DNA of 44,241 nt from Verrucomicrobiales bacterium (GTDB taxonomy: Bacteria; Verrucomicrobiota; Verrucomicrobiia; Verrucomicrobiales; SLCJ01). Both the position numbers and the translations under genes were made by a program. The notes beneath the pieces were generated by a model. It did not search any database. It was given only the letters and a program-made list of their open reading frames with translations, and had not been told where the DNA came from. The stretch spans positions 1 to 44,241 of the forward strand of contig JAGXGH010000059.1 in the NCBI GenBank assembly GCA_024636835.1. Reading direction: 5' to 3'. Below are positions 18,597 through 27,738 of this stretch, piece by piece (the first letter of the stretch is position 1; the number at the start of each line of letters is the position of its first letter).

Positions 18597-19652
18597 TTAG
18601 AGAAGCCCAAGTGTCTGAGGCCAACCATTGACGATATTCAGGCTCTGCACGGCTTGCCCGGAGGCCCCTTTCCAAAGATTATCCTCCGCAGAAGTCAGCA
18701 CTATCCGTCCGGTCCGTTCGTCGTGGTGCCACCCGATATCGACGAAGTTGGTCTGCCGCACGTGGCGGGTATCCGGATACCCCCCTTCTCCAAGGAGTCT
18801 CACGAAGGGTTGGTCCCGATAGAGCGCTTTCATCACACCTTCGATTTGCGAAACATCCGAAAAACGCGAGGTCAGCTTTGCGGTTGTTGTCGTGCAGATA
18901 CCTTGAGTGATCGGCACAAGATGTGGAACGAAGGTAATCTTCACAGGCGAACTCGCTGAGACACTCAACTCTTGCTCGATCTCACTTAGATGGCGATGTT
19001 TTGGCAATCCGTAGGGGCGCACGGACTCATTACACTCTGCATAGAGAAGAGGGACCGCCTCTTTGCGGCCTGCTCCAGAAACACCACTCATACTGGTGAC
19101 GACGATGGTGCTTGGGTCGATCAATCCCGACCGCAACAATGGGATCAATGGCAGTAAAATACTCGTCGGATAACAACCTGGCGATGCGATCAATTGAGCA
19201 CGATGAATCTCTGATGCGTAGATTTCAGGAAGCCCATAAACCGCTGAGGCGAGCAGGTCCGGGGCTGGGTGAGCTTGGCCGTAAAATTCCTCGTAAACCG
19301 CGGGATCACTGAGCCGGAAGTCGGCACTCAGATCGATCACGCGCACGCCGGCCTTTACCAGCGGCACCGCGAATTCAGCAGCGACACCGTGCGGCAGCGC
19401 CAAGAACGCTACCTCAACACCAGATGCCACCAACTCGTCGATGGTTGGAGAACTAAACACCAAGTCCGATGCACCGCCTGGATACCCCGCGAACTGCGGC
19501 AGCACCTCAGTGAGGGCTTTGCCGGCATTCTGACGTGAGGTCACCGCACTCAAGCGAACATTCGGATGGCTCAGCAGGATACGCAAAAGCTCGATACCTG
19601 AATACCCACTGGCACCAATGACCGCGACGTTAATAGAAGGTGAAACACTCAT
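18597..19652 (-). CDS. argC: N-acetyl-gamma-glutamyl-phosphate reductase
   Basis: From the ATG at 19652 the protein is 351 residues, the usual ArgC length. An upstream TTG reading from 19694 adds 14 unrelated residues. The N-terminus is the NADP-binding INVAVIGASGYSGIELLRIL, and the catalytic cysteine is Cys160 in ASPGCYPTS. FLALPHGVA, DLSADFRL and the C-terminal DNLWKGASGQAVQSLNI are family hallmarks. It catalyses the third step of arginine synthesis. No other arg gene is in the window; it lies 68 bases downstream of tpiA. Confidence 0.96.
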   Translation of the reverse strand: MSVSPSINVAVIGASGYSGIELLRILLSHPNVRLSAVTSRQNAGKALTEVLPQFAGYPGGASDLVFSSPTIDELVASGVEVAFLALPHGVAAEFAVPLVKAGVRVIDLSADFRLSDPAVYEEFYGQAHPAPDLLASAVYGLPEIYASEIHRAQLIASPGCYPTSILLPLIPLLRSGLIDPSTIVVTSMSGVSGAGRKEAVPLLYAECNESVRPYGLPKHRHLSEIEQELSVSASSPVKITFVPHLVPITQGICTTTTAKLTSRFSDVSQIEGVMKALYRDQPFVRLLGEGGYPDTRHVRQTNFVDIGWHHDERTGRIVLTSAEDNLWKGASGQAVQSLNIVNGWPQTLGLL

Positions 19653-19720
19653 AGACACAGCGATACCATCGCGGAGAACGCGAGGTATGGTCAAGAGTCA
19701 AGCGCTCTGCAGCACGAGAT

Positions 19721-20515
19721 TTAGGCAGATTCTCCAGGAATCGCCTCAGCGACATTGCGGATGATCTCGAAGAACGAACCCGGCTCGAGGCTTGCTCCAC
19801 CTACCAAGGCTCCGTCAATATCAGTCTGCGAAAGAAGCTCGGCTGCGTTGCCGGGCTTCACACTTCCACCATATTGGATGCGGATCTTCTGAGCGGTGTC
19901 CTCGCCATACATCTCACTGAGAACGCTGCGGATGTATGCATGTGTCTCTTGAGCTTGCTCTGGCGTTGCGGTCCTGCCGGTGCCGATGGCCCAAACTGGC
20001 TCGTAAGCGATCACCACTTCTGTCACACGGCGAGGCCCGATGGATTCAAGACCATGGACCAGTTGACGCTGAAGAACTTCTTCCACCTTACCGCCGTCGC
20101 GCTCTTCAAGCGTTTCACCAATGCAGAAGATCGGCTTAAAGCGAACTTCCAGCGCGGTGATCAACTTGCGGTTAATCTCGGCATCGGTCTCGCCATAGAT
20201 CGCTCGACGCTCGCTGTGACCAAGAATCACGTATTCAACATTCAGCTCCTTGAGCATACGTGCGCTGATCTCACCAGTAAAAGCACCAGCGGGCTCGGCT
20301 GACATGTTTTGCGCGCCCAGTCCGACCTGCTTCACATCGCTGAGAACTTCTGTAGCCGCCGGGAGTGAAATATACGGTGGGCATATCACGGTATCCAAAG
20401 GAAGTTCACGAGTAAAATGGCGCAAAAACGGACGCAGAAATTCAATGCTTTCCTGCGGGGTCATATGCATCTTCCAGTTTGCAGCGATGATCGGACGACG
20501 ATGAGATGGTTTCAT
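19721..20515 (-). CDS. tpiA: Triose-phosphate isomerase
   Basis: The ATG at 20515 gives 264 residues, slightly longer than usual at both ends; the reading from 20539 is less likely. Active-site residues are all present: Asn13 and Lys15 in AANWKMH, the electrophile His100 in ILGHSERR, and the base Glu172 in AYEPVWAIGTG. The phosphate-gripping GGSVKPGNA and GALVGGASL loops follow. It interconverts dihydroxyacetone phosphate and glyceraldehyde 3-phosphate. With pgk and gapA upstream on the same strand it forms a lower-glycolysis cluster. Confidence 0.97.
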   Translation of the reverse strand: MKPSHRRPIIAANWKMHMTPQESIEFLRPFLRHFTRELPLDTVICPPYISLPAATEVLSDVKQVGLGAQNMSAEPAGAFTGEISARMLKELNVEYVILGHSERRAIYGETDAEINRKLITALEVRFKPIFCIGETLEERDGGKVEEVLQRQLVHGLESIGPRRVTEVVIAYEPVWAIGTGRTATPEQAQETHAYIRSVLSEMYGEDTAQKIRIQYGGSVKPGNAAELLSQTDIDGALVGGASLEPGSFFEIIRNVAEAIPGESA

Positions 20516-20569
20516 GATCAGTTTTAAAGAGATGGACAAGAATTACCGTAGACCGCTACGGGATTTCCG

Positions 20570-20595
20570 ACCGCTTTGCAAGCGCCCGAAGAGTG
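20570..20595. repeat. Second copy of the CGCTT/AAGCG short repeat
   Basis: This matches 9792-9815 over about 22 of 24 bases (ACCGCTTTGCAAGCGCCC, then GAAGAGTG). It sits between tpiA and pgk and could form a hairpin there. Confidence 0.5.
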
Positions 20596-20614
20596 ATTGT
20601 TAAAGGTTATAGAA

Positions 20615-21829
20615 TCAGATATTAACGTCGCTCAATGCAGCCACACCGGGAAGTTCTTTTCCTTCAAGAAGTTCCAGTGATGCTCCACCGCCGGTTGAGA
20701 TAAAGGTCACCTCGTTTGCGAGGCCAAATTTATTGATCGCGGTGACCGAATCACCTCCACCAATGATACTGACAGCATCGCTCTGAGCCACAGCGCGAGC
20801 AACAGCTTCAGTGCCGATCGCGAACTCAGGAATCTCAAATACACCCATGGGTCCGTTCCAGACGATGGTCTTCGCCGATTTGATTGCCTCGACAAATTTT
20901 TCAATTGTATGATCACCAATATCGATCCCTTGCCAACCAGCAGGAACAGCACCACCTTCGCTATAAAGCCCACTGGTTTTCGTTGCTGCACCAGCTTTGA
21001 ACTCCTGCGTCATGCGAGTGTCCACGGGAATAAGGAAGTCCACGCCTTTTGCTTCAGCCTTCTTCAAAATTTCCAAAGCAAGCTCCGCCTTATCCTCTTC
21101 AAGCAAACTGTCGCCCATCTCATGGCCGAGCGCTTTGAGGAAGGTGTTTGCCATGGCTCCACCGATGATAAACTGATCGGCTTTGTCGAGTAGCGCGGTG
21201 ATCACTTGGATCTTATCGGAAACCTTAGCCCCACCGAGAATCACGGTAAATGGACGTGCAGGCTCTGCCAGTTCGTCCTGTAGGTATTTCAACTCACGCT
21301 GCATGAGAAATCCAGCCGCAGCCTGATCGACGAGCGCCGCCACACCTGCTGTAGAAGCATGCGCACGGTGCGCGGTGCCGAAGGCATCATTCACGTAGAT
21401 GTCAGCAAGCTTCGCCAACTTCGCAGCGAACCCACTGTCATTTGCTTCTTCCTCTGCGTGGTAACGCAAGTTCTCCAGCAACACCACACCACCATCAGCA
21501 AGCGCCGCCACCGCAGACTCTGCCGGCTCGCCTATGCAATCCGATGCGAATACAACATCGCTACCAAGAATCGCACTCAACTTCGCCGCTACAGGCGCGA
21601 GCGAATACTTCTCCACACGCTCGCCTTTCGGACGACCGAGGTGCGACATCAAGACCACCTTCGCTCCAGCGTCGACGAGGAACTTGATGGTCTTCAGTGC
21701 GCCATCGATACGCGTTGTATCGGTGATCACTCGCTGTCCGTCTTCCTCTTTGAGTGGGACATTGAAATCAACGCGAACAAGCACGCGCTTTCCGGCGACA
21801 TTGAGATCCTGAATGGTGAGCTTTGGCAT
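20615..21829 (-). CDS. pgk: Phosphoglycerate kinase
   Basis: The ATG at 21829 gives 404 residues; the reading from 21937 runs through upstream sequence with no family match. The start MPKLTIQDL is followed by GKRVLVRVDFNVPL with the substrate-binding arginine and asparagine. Then come SHLGRPKG, ENLRYHAEE, ILGGAKVSDKI, GGAMANTFL, and the ATP-site segments NGPMGVFE and GGGDSVTAI. It carries out the first ATP-forming step of glycolysis. It lies 99 bases upstream of tpiA and is separated from gapA by a large inverted repeat. Confidence 0.98.
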   Translation of the reverse strand: MPKLTIQDLNVAGKRVLVRVDFNVPLKEEDGQRVITDTTRIDGALKTIKFLVDAGAKVVLMSHLGRPKGERVEKYSLAPVAAKLSAILGSDVVFASDCIGEPAESAVAALADGGVVLLENLRYHAEEEANDSGFAAKLAKLADIYVNDAFGTAHRAHASTAGVAALVDQAAAGFLMQRELKYLQDELAEPARPFTVILGGAKVSDKIQVITALLDKADQFIIGGAMANTFLKALGHEMGDSLLEEDKAELALEILKKAEAKGVDFLIPVDTRMTQEFKAGAATKTSGLYSEGGAVPAGWQGIDIGDHTIEKFVEAIKSAKTIVWNGPMGVFEIPEFAIGTEAVARAVAQSDAVSIIGGGDSVTAINKFGLANEVTFISTGGGASLELLEGKELPGVAALSDVNI

Positions 21830-21883
21830 GGTAGTAATGTAATCGAGGTAAAAAAACTGGCGATAAAATGGTGCACTCCACTT

Positions 21884-21998
21884 TAAGGAAGCGCTGACTA
21901 AACCGAATGACTCATGGACCGCGGGCATTCCGCCCATCTGCTACCGTTCATTGCAACGCAATGGTGTCTGTTATTCGATTCAATCAGCGCTCCCCTAA
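21884..21998. repeat. 115-bp imperfect palindrome between gapA and pgk
   Basis: The arm at 21890-21908 (AGCGCTGACTAAACCGAAT) pairs with 21973-21991 (ATTCGATTCAATCAGCGCT) at 15 of 19 positions, and the arms extend a few bases outward. Inside is a perfect CATTGC-AAC-GCAATG hairpin at 21949-21963. It could be an mRNA-processing or attenuation structure that sets the gapA/pgk ratio, or a decayed mobile repeat. Confidence 0.5.
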
Positions 21999-22063
21999 GG
22001 CCTGAAAAGAGGTGTCGAGCCCGGCGCTGCATTCACAACGCCGAACTCGCAAGATTTTCTAAA

Positions 22064-23065
22064 TTAGAGGCCTTTGCCGAGAAGCTCGAGCGCGTCGACA
22101 GAACGGTTGGAGTAACCCCACTCGTTGTCATACCACGAACAGATTTTCACAAACTTGGTTCCAAGAATCATGGTGCAACCCGCGTCGAGGATCGACGAGT
22201 GTGGGTTGCTGACGATGTCTTGAAGCACCAGTGGATCTTCTGAATACTCGAGCACACCTTTAAGCGAACCTTCAGCGGCTTCCTTGAACGCGGCGTTGAC
22301 CTCTTCGATGGTAGTATCGTTCTTGAGGATGACCGTGAAGTCAGTGAGGGAACCTGTTGGCGTCGGAACACGGAATGCGCCACCGTTCAACTTACCCTTC
22401 ATCTCAGGAATCACTTCACCGATTGCGCGTGCTGCGCCGGTGGAGGACGGGACGATGTTTACTGCGGCGGAACGCGCACGACGAAGATCACCGTGAGGAG
22501 CGTCGAGGAGGTTCTGGTCACCGGTGTAACTGTGAATGGTGCTCATGAAGCCGGACTCGATGCCCCACTTGTCGTTAAGAACCTTCACCATTGGTGCCAG
22601 GCAGTTGGTGGTGCAGGAAGCGTTGGAAACGATGTTGTGTTTGGAGCCATCGTATTCGCCATCGTTGATGCCGATGCAGATGGTGATGTCCGGGTTGGTT
22701 GCCGGAGCAGAAATGAGCACCTTCTTGGCGCCCGCTTGGATGTGCTTCTCAGCACCTTCGCGCTTGGTGAAGAATCCGGTGGACTCAAGAACAACGTCGA
22801 CACCCAACTTCGCCCATGGAAGAGCGGCCGGATCACGCTCGGCGGTCACGTGCATTTTGTGACCACGCACTGTGATCGAGTCGTCGTCATAGGTCACTTC
22901 GCCGTCGAACTTTCCTTGCGTCGAGTCATACTTGAGCAAGTGAGCGAGTGTGTGGTTATCTGTCAGATCGTTGATCGCGACAACATTATTGAGTTGTTCG
23001 TCGGTCATCGCGCGAAGCACGTTACGACCGATCCGTCCGAATCCGTTAATTGCAATTTTAGCCAT
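22064..23065 (-). CDS. gapA: Glyceraldehyde-3-phosphate dehydrogenase, type I
   Basis: The ATG at 23065 gives 333 residues, the standard length. The N-terminus MAKIAINGFGRIGRNVLRA is the NAD-binding strand, and the catalytic cysteine is Cys151 in SNASCTTNCLAP. The histidine partner is in the conserved HSYTGDQNLLDAPH segment. SSTGAARAIGEVIPEMKGKLNG and the C-terminal SWYDNEWGYSNR are typical. It is the first gene of the minus-strand glycolysis cluster. Confidence 0.98.
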   Translation of the reverse strand: MAKIAINGFGRIGRNVLRAMTDEQLNNVVAINDLTDNHTLAHLLKYDSTQGKFDGEVTYDDDSITVRGHKMHVTAERDPAALPWAKLGVDVVLESTGFFTKREGAEKHIQAGAKKVLISAPATNPDITICIGINDGEYDGSKHNIVSNASCTTNCLAPMVKVLNDKWGIESGFMSTIHSYTGDQNLLDAPHGDLRRARSAAVNIVPSSTGAARAIGEVIPEMKGKLNGGAFRVPTPTGSLTDFTVILKNDTTIEEVNAAFKEAAEGSLKGVLEYSEDPLVLQDIVSNPHSSILDAGCTMILGTKFVKICSWYDNEWGYSNRSVDALELLGKGL

Positions 23066-23151
23066 AATTAAGTGTGGGTCATGGAGAGCGCCGGAGAACA
23101 TCTCCGACTGTGTTTGTAACGCATTCGAGTGGCGAAGTGCGTCGTCGGGGC

Positions 23152-23180
23152 AAACTAGGCGGGGCACCGTGTCTCGTCAA
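23152..23180 (-). promoter_or_regulatory. Candidate sigma70-like promoter for gapA
   Basis: Read on the minus strand, TTGACG (23175-23180) is followed after exactly 17 bases by TAGTTT (23152-23157). The -35 box is good and the -10 box weak (3 of 6). It would start transcription about 80 bases before the gapA ATG. Confidence 0.35.
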
Positions 23181-23285
23181 ATAATACCACTGCCAGACAC
23201 CTCATGAAATCCGCACAAAACCTTGTCAGAAGGGTGAACTCGATAGCTTTTGGGTCTGTCACACCTCCCATTTCACCAAACAAGC

Positions 23286-23903
23286 CTATCGAAGAAACGG
23301 ATTCGAGCGTTTCTCCACGTCGACAGTTGTCGCCGGACCGTGGCCGGGGAGAAGTTCTACATTGTCCGCCATGGTCAAGAGCTGAGATTGAATGCCTGAG
23401 ACGAGCAGTGGGTGCGAGCCACCGGGAAAATCCGAACGCCCAACCGATCCTGCAAAGACCGTATCGCCCGCGAAAACACGGTCGTGATCAGTATCGACAA
23501 AACATAGACTGTCCGTCGAATGCCCAGGCACATAGCGCAAGCCCAGCGCCATGCCCGCGACGTTCAAACTCGTTAGCCCAGCCAACAAATGATCAACTTC
23601 ATACGCTTCCACCTCCACCGGCATGCCTGCGTTGCGAAGCAAGTCCTCGAGAGTCAGTGACGTGGAATAACCCGAATGTGCATAGATCGGGCAGTTGTTT
23701 TTTGCCGCAACGGTAGCCGCATCGACAACGTGATCGTAATGCTGGTGTGTCAGCAACAACGCCACCGGCTGGATACCCTCCGTCTCCAACCAATCTGCAA
23801 TACCGTCAGGTGCATCGACAAGAACCCATCCCTCTGGCGCTTCAAACAGGTAACCGTTCGTTTGTGCCACACCTCCTGTGAAAACTTTATAGTCTGCATT
23901 CAT
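23286..23903 (-). CDS. MBL-fold metallo-hydrolase, glyoxalase II-like
   Basis: This 205-residue protein has the full metal-binding set: LTHQHYDH with His53, His55, Asp57 and His58, the PGHSTDSLCF histidine, AGDTVFAGSVGRSDFPGG with its aspartate, and the final LLPGHGPATTV histidine. The GRSDFPGG stretch is typical of the YcbL-like branch, which includes thioesterases and glyoxalase II relatives. It is likely a cytosolic enzyme hydrolysing a glutathione-type or other thioester. It is divergent from a second MBL-fold gene 109 bases away. Confidence 0.88.
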   Translation of the reverse strand: MNADYKVFTGGVAQTNGYLFEAPEGWVLVDAPDGIADWLETEGIQPVALLLTHQHYDHVVDAATVAAKNNCPIYAHSGYSTSLTLEDLLRNAGMPVEVEAYEVDHLLAGLTSLNVAGMALGLRYVPGHSTDSLCFVDTDHDRVFAGDTVFAGSVGRSDFPGGSHPLLVSGIQSQLLTMADNVELLPGHGPATTVDVEKRSNPFLR

Positions 23904-23955
23904 CCCCTACCCATTCCAGCGAATCCACCAGCGATCAATTCCCAATGCAAGGAAC

Positions 23956-23985
23956 TTGCCTCGTGCGCCGTACGCTGAATATTAT
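23956..23985 (+). promoter_or_regulatory. Candidate sigma70-like promoter for the second MBL-fold gene
   Basis: TTGCCT (23956-23961) and TATTAT (23980-23985) are separated by 18 bases. They match consensus at 4 and 5 of 6 positions. The ATG follows 27 bases later. Confidence 0.4.
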
Positions 23986-24012
23986 AGTCTCTCCCCGAAA
24001 ACACTTTCCCGA

Positions 24013-24924
24013 ATGTCCGATACCCCTAATTCTAATGGCACCAACAATTCCGGCCTCAAGCCCACCAAAGGATGGCCGCAGCGCAACTATCGCTTTCTTC
24101 GCGATCAGATCGTCCCTGGGATATTCAAACGCCGCGAGGGCAATCAATTCCGACCAGAATTTCACCCCTTGAATGGCGAGTCCGTACGGATCACGTGGAT
24201 CGGTCACGCCGGGTTTCTCATTCAATTCGAATCCATGAACGTGCTCGTCGACCCCAACTGGGCGATGTGGCATGGGATCGTCAAACGCTCGCGATTACCC
24301 GGCATCCCCATCGACCATCTGCCGCCTATCGACCTCGTGCTCGTCACCCATGCTCACTACGATCATCTCCATAAAAAATCCCTTCGAGTCATCGATTCAC
24401 GCTACGGCATCATTGTCCCTAGCGGCTTACGCGACCTGGTTTCACGACTGAAATTCCCCGCCGTCTATGAAATGAACATCTGGGAGGAGTTGAAACTGGG
24501 GGGACTGACCATCACCCACACCCCATCACACCACTGGGGTGCGAGGAACCTCCACGACACTCACCGCAACTTCGGCGGGTTTCTCATTCATGGTGGCGGC
24601 AAGGACATCTTTCACTGCGGCGATTCCGCCTATTTCGACGATTTCAAAACCATCGGCGCCCGCCATAACATCGACATCGCCATACTCCCCATTGGTGCCT
24701 ACGAAGCACCCAGCGGGCGCGATGTGCACATGAATCCGGAAGAAGCCCTCCAGGCTTTCGAAGACCTTGGCGGCGAAGTGATGATTCCCATGCACTACGG
24801 CAGTTTTCCGCTCGGCAACGAAAGCCCGCTAGAACCCGTTCAACGACTCAGCGCCGAGGCACATCACCGCGGACTTACCGACAAACTCGTGGTCCTCGAC
24901 GAGGGCTCTCCGGTGACTTTTTAA
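24013..24924 (+). CDS. MBL-fold hydrolase of the UlaG / NAPE-PLD-like group
   Basis: The ATG at 24013 gives 303 residues; a TTG reading from 23956 would run into the promoter. The sequence shows ITWIGHAGFLIQFESMNVLVDPNW, the metal motif VTHAHYDHLHKKS, PSHHWGAR, CGDSAYFDDF and MIPMHYGSFPLG. This order is that of the beta-lactamase superfamily group with UlaG (ascorbate-6-phosphate lactonase) and NAPE-type phospholipase D; the ASPxHW-like segment leans to the latter. No signal peptide is seen. The substrate is unknown; a phosphodiester or lactone is likely. Confidence 0.85.
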   Translation: MSDTPNSNGTNNSGLKPTKGWPQRNYRFLRDQIVPGIFKRREGNQFRPEFHPLNGESVRITWIGHAGFLIQFESMNVLVDPNWAMWHGIVKRSRLPGIPIDHLPPIDLVLVTHAHYDHLHKKSLRVIDSRYGIIVPSGLRDLVSRLKFPAVYEMNIWEELKLGGLTITHTPSHHWGARNLHDTHRNFGGFLIHGGGKDIFHCGDSAYFDDFKTIGARHNIDIAILPIGAYEAPSGRDVHMNPEEALQAFEDLGGEVMIPMHYGSFPLGNESPLEPVQRLSAEAHHRGLTDKLVVLDEGSPVTF

Positions 24925-25098
24925 CCACTTCAGACGTAAACTCTCAAACGAGCTGCGAATAAACGAACAGTTCTGCCACGCAATTTCGCTAATTCAGTCA
25001 GAATCCGAAAGCCAGTATCCAATAAATTCCCATCGACGCGAGCACGATTTTGCGCCAACCTGCGCACCGAACGTTCTTTTAACGAAGCCTTACTTCTC

Positions 25099-27378
25099 AT
25101 GCATCTTTCCTTTCCAAAATTTCGCACCTCTCTCGCCGCCGGACTCGTTGCCCTAATGGGCTTTGGCGCACCGATGGAGGCCTTTGCTGTAACTAACTTC
25201 AACCAAGTCGGCAAACACTTGTTGATCATGTTACGCAATTTCCATTTCAAAAAGCGCAAGTTCGACGTCAGTTTCTCCCAGGAGTTGCTCAACTCCTATG
25301 TCAATTACCTCGACGCCAACAAACTCTACTTCCTGCAGAGTGACATTGATCGCTTCCAGCGCAAATATGCTGGAGATATTCTCGTTCAAATCCTCAACTC
25401 CGAAGGCGTCGACGCCGCTAATGAGATTCACAGTGTGTTCGTTCAACGCGTCAAAGAGCGTAATGCGAAAATCATCGAAATCCTCAAGAACGATGACTTT
25501 GAATTCAACAGTGATTCCGCCATTCAAATTTCGCGTAAAGACGCTGCTTGGCCCGCCAATACCGAAGAAGCGGATCAGCTTTGGCGTCAGCGCATTGAAG
25601 AAAGCGTTCTGGAAGAGGTACTTAGACAGATCGATCAAAAACTTGAAAAAGATCAAGTTATCGACCCGACCATCGCTGAAAACGACAAGTGGAAGGAACT
25701 TGCCGACGTCGATGAAGCTCGCGAAAAAATCCTCAACCGTTACAAGCGAATCGGCAGCAATGTCGAAGACACCGACAATGAGGAAGTTGCCGATATGTTC
25801 TTCTCCTCGATCGCCGGAATGTATGACCCACACTCCGACTACTTCTCCCATTCCGAAGAAGAGCAATTCCGCACCAGTATGATGAACAAGTTGACCGGCA
25901 TCGGAGCAATTCTTCAAGCCCTCGATGACGGCACCACACAGATCAAAGGTATTGTGATTGGTGGTCCGGCTGACAAAGCCGGAAACCTCGCACTCGATGA
26001 TAAAATCATCGCAGTAGACAGCAATGCAGATGGTGAGTTTATCGACATCACTTACATGAAGATTGGAAAAGTCGTCGAACTCATCCGTGGCGACGCCGGA
26101 ACTGACGTCCGCCTGAAAATCATCCCAAGCGCAGACCCAACTGCCACTCGCGAAATCGTCATCGAACGCGACACCGTCGAACTCAAGGATAACCTCGCAA
26201 CCGCTGAGTTGATCCACTGGAAAACAGACGCTGGCAACCGCCTCGCGATCGGCTGGATCAGTATCCCTTCATTCTATAAAGACCTCAGCAACGGAACCAC
26301 CAGCCTCACCCGCGACGTCCGCGTGCTTCTCAAGCGCCTGACGAGTGAGGGCATGGACGGGTTAGTCATCGACCTTCGCGGCAACGGCGGCGGATCACTC
26401 GACGAAGCCATTTCCCTCACCGGATTGTTCATCCCCGCCGGCCCAGTCGTCCAAGCAAAAAGCTCCACCGGTGCGTTGGAGGTGCATAAATCCAACACCC
26501 GCTTCCCCATGTATGACGGCCCGCTTTCTGTCCTTACCGACAAGACCAGCGCCTCCGCATCAGAGATTATTGCCGCAGCACTCCAGGACTACAACCGCGC
26601 ATTGATCGTGGGTGACAAATCGACCTTCGGAAAAGGCACCGTTCAAAACGTGCTTCCAGTTTCACGCGCCATGCCGCTGCTCGCAGATGGCGAACGCGCC
26701 GGATCATTGAAAGTGACCATCCAAAAGTTCTACCGTATCGCTGGCGGATCCACCCAGCTTGACGGCGTCGTTCCCGATGTCATCCTCCCCTCCCGCTATG
26801 ATGCTTTGGAAATTGGCGAAGACTCACTGGCCGGACCACTCGAGCACGACGACATCGCGCCACAAGACTATAAGACCTTCAATTCTGCATTGCTCAATCG
26901 CGACCTTCTCGCCAAGCGCAGCCACGAACGCATTGCTAAGAGCCAGGAGTTCCAATACATCAAATCCGATATCAGTCGGATTAAAGAACAAATGGATCGC
27001 AATACAATCGCCATCAACCTTCGCAAACGACTCGAAGAAAAGGCCGAGATGGAGCAAATGCGTAAAACACGCATCGTCGAGCAAAAAGCACGATTCGAGG
27101 AGCTTCGCGAGTTCCTCTCCAACCGCATGGAAATCCGCGAGATCACCCTCGATAACGCCTCCGATGAAGAAATCCCCTTGGTCACCGACTTCTCGAAAGA
27201 CAAATCAGGAATGCGTCACTCAACCAGCGACGACAACGATCGCAACGAGAATCTCGAATACCCATTCGGCTTGGATCCCGCCAAGCGTGAAACTCTCTTC
27301 ATCATGTCCGACCTCATTGCACTCGGGCAAAAGAAAGAGCTCAAGCCCGTCGCTGCTCAGATCAGTTCGACTCAGTAA
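25099..27378 (+). CDS. prc: Tail-specific (C-terminal processing) protease, Prc-type S41 peptidase
   Basis: This 759-residue protein has a signal peptide (about residues 1-30, ending EAFA) and an N-terminal helical domain with FDVSFSQELLNSYVNYLDANKLYF. A PDZ domain follows around 250-330 (TGIGAILQALDDG, KGIVIGGPADKAG). In the S41 catalytic domain LRGNGGGSLDEAI precedes the Ser-Lys dyad: Ser486 in the SASASE segment and Lys512 in TFGKGTVQ. The C-terminal 200 residues are helical and charged, as in E. coli Prc. It acts in the periplasm, trimming or degrading proteins from their C-termini, including peptidoglycan hydrolases and their adaptors in known cases. It is a single gene. Confidence 0.95.
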   Translation: MHLSFPKFRTSLAAGLVALMGFGAPMEAFAVTNFNQVGKHLLIMLRNFHFKKRKFDVSFSQELLNSYVNYLDANKLYFLQSDIDRFQRKYAGDILVQILNSEGVDAANEIHSVFVQRVKERNAKIIEILKNDDFEFNSDSAIQISRKDAAWPANTEEADQLWRQRIEESVLEEVLRQIDQKLEKDQVIDPTIAENDKWKELADVDEAREKILNRYKRIGSNVEDTDNEEVADMFFSSIAGMYDPHSDYFSHSEEEQFRTSMMNKLTGIGAILQALDDGTTQIKGIVIGGPADKAGNLALDDKIIAVDSNADGEFIDITYMKIGKVVELIRGDAGTDVRLKIIPSADPTATREIVIERDTVELKDNLATAELIHWKTDAGNRLAIGWISIPSFYKDLSNGTTSLTRDVRVLLKRLTSEGMDGLVIDLRGNGGGSLDEAISLTGLFIPAGPVVQAKSSTGALEVHKSNTRFPMYDGPLSVLTDKTSASASEIIAAALQDYNRALIVGDKSTFGKGTVQNVLPVSRAMPLLADGERAGSLKVTIQKFYRIAGGSTQLDGVVPDVILPSRYDALEIGEDSLAGPLEHDDIAPQDYKTFNSALLNRDLLAKRSHERIAKSQEFQYIKSDISRIKEQMDRNTIAINLRKRLEEKAEMEQMRKTRIVEQKARFEELREFLSNRMEIREITLDNASDEEIPLVTDFSKDKSGMRHSTSDDNDRNENLEYPFGLDPAKRETLFIMSDLIALGQKKELKPVAAQISSTQ

Positions 27379-27388
27379 TCAGCCTGGT

Positions 27389-27603
27389 CTTGGTTGAAAA
27401 AGCGCAGGATGGATAACCAAGCCTGTGGAGCTCAGCGCACAGCTGAGCTAAGCTCGTTACTCACCATGTCATCGAGATGACATCTGTGGCATGACCCGTC
27501 TCGGTCATGACCCATACCCCCGCAGCCAAGCTGCGAAGGTTTTGTGATGAATGTCACAACTTCAGGATACAGGCCCTGAACTTCCTTCGAATGAATTTGG
27601 AAG
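27389..27603. repeat. Run of eight consecutive stem-loops
   Basis: Inverted repeats follow one another: CTTGGTT/AACCAAG (27389-27395, 27415-27421); AGCTCAGC/GCTGAGCT (27429-27449); ATGTCATC/GATGACAT (27466-27483); CATGACC/GGTCATG (27490-27509); CGCAGC/GCTGCG (27521-27535); TTGTGA/TCACAA (27542-27559); TTCAGG/CCTGAA (27561-27580); CTTCC/GGAAG (27581-27603). Stems are perfect and unrelated in sequence. They sit in the 507-base gap between prc and the next gene. A further nested hairpin lies at 27824-27853. Whether this is an RNA, a termination zone or stacked insertions cannot be told here. Confidence 0.7.
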
Positions 27604-27615
27604 CCTCCTAACCCG

Positions 27616-27738
27616 AATGGCACTGACTTAAGTGCTCCATGGGCGCGTGTCCTTCAAGGAGCACGGCGCGTCTCGCCCGTTTGAGCGGTGTTCGCCGTTC
27701 TCTCCAACTCCCGAAGAACCGCTTAAGTCAGTGCCATT
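27616..27738. mobile_element. MITE-like element, copy 1 (123 bp)
   Basis: AATGGCACTGACTTAAG (27616-27632) is perfectly inverted at 27722-27738. The core contains CTTCAAGGAGCACGGCG and CGCCCGTTTGAGCGGTG, which form an inner hairpin. Flanks carry an 11-base direct repeat with one mismatch, CCTCCTAACCC (27604-27614) and CCTCCTGACCC (27740-27750), consistent with a target-site duplication. The same core recurs at 40553-40672. It has no coding capacity and would need a transposase supplied in trans. Confidence 0.8.

Noticed and set aside
25231..26217. A 328-residue frame antisense to the protease gene
   Set aside because: It mirrors the prc coding sequence and has no domain of its own.
27432..27623. 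A 63-residue minus-strand reading frame across the stem-loop array
   Set aside because: Its sequence simply traverses the hairpins and the edge of the MITE-like element, has no family pattern and no ribosome binding site.
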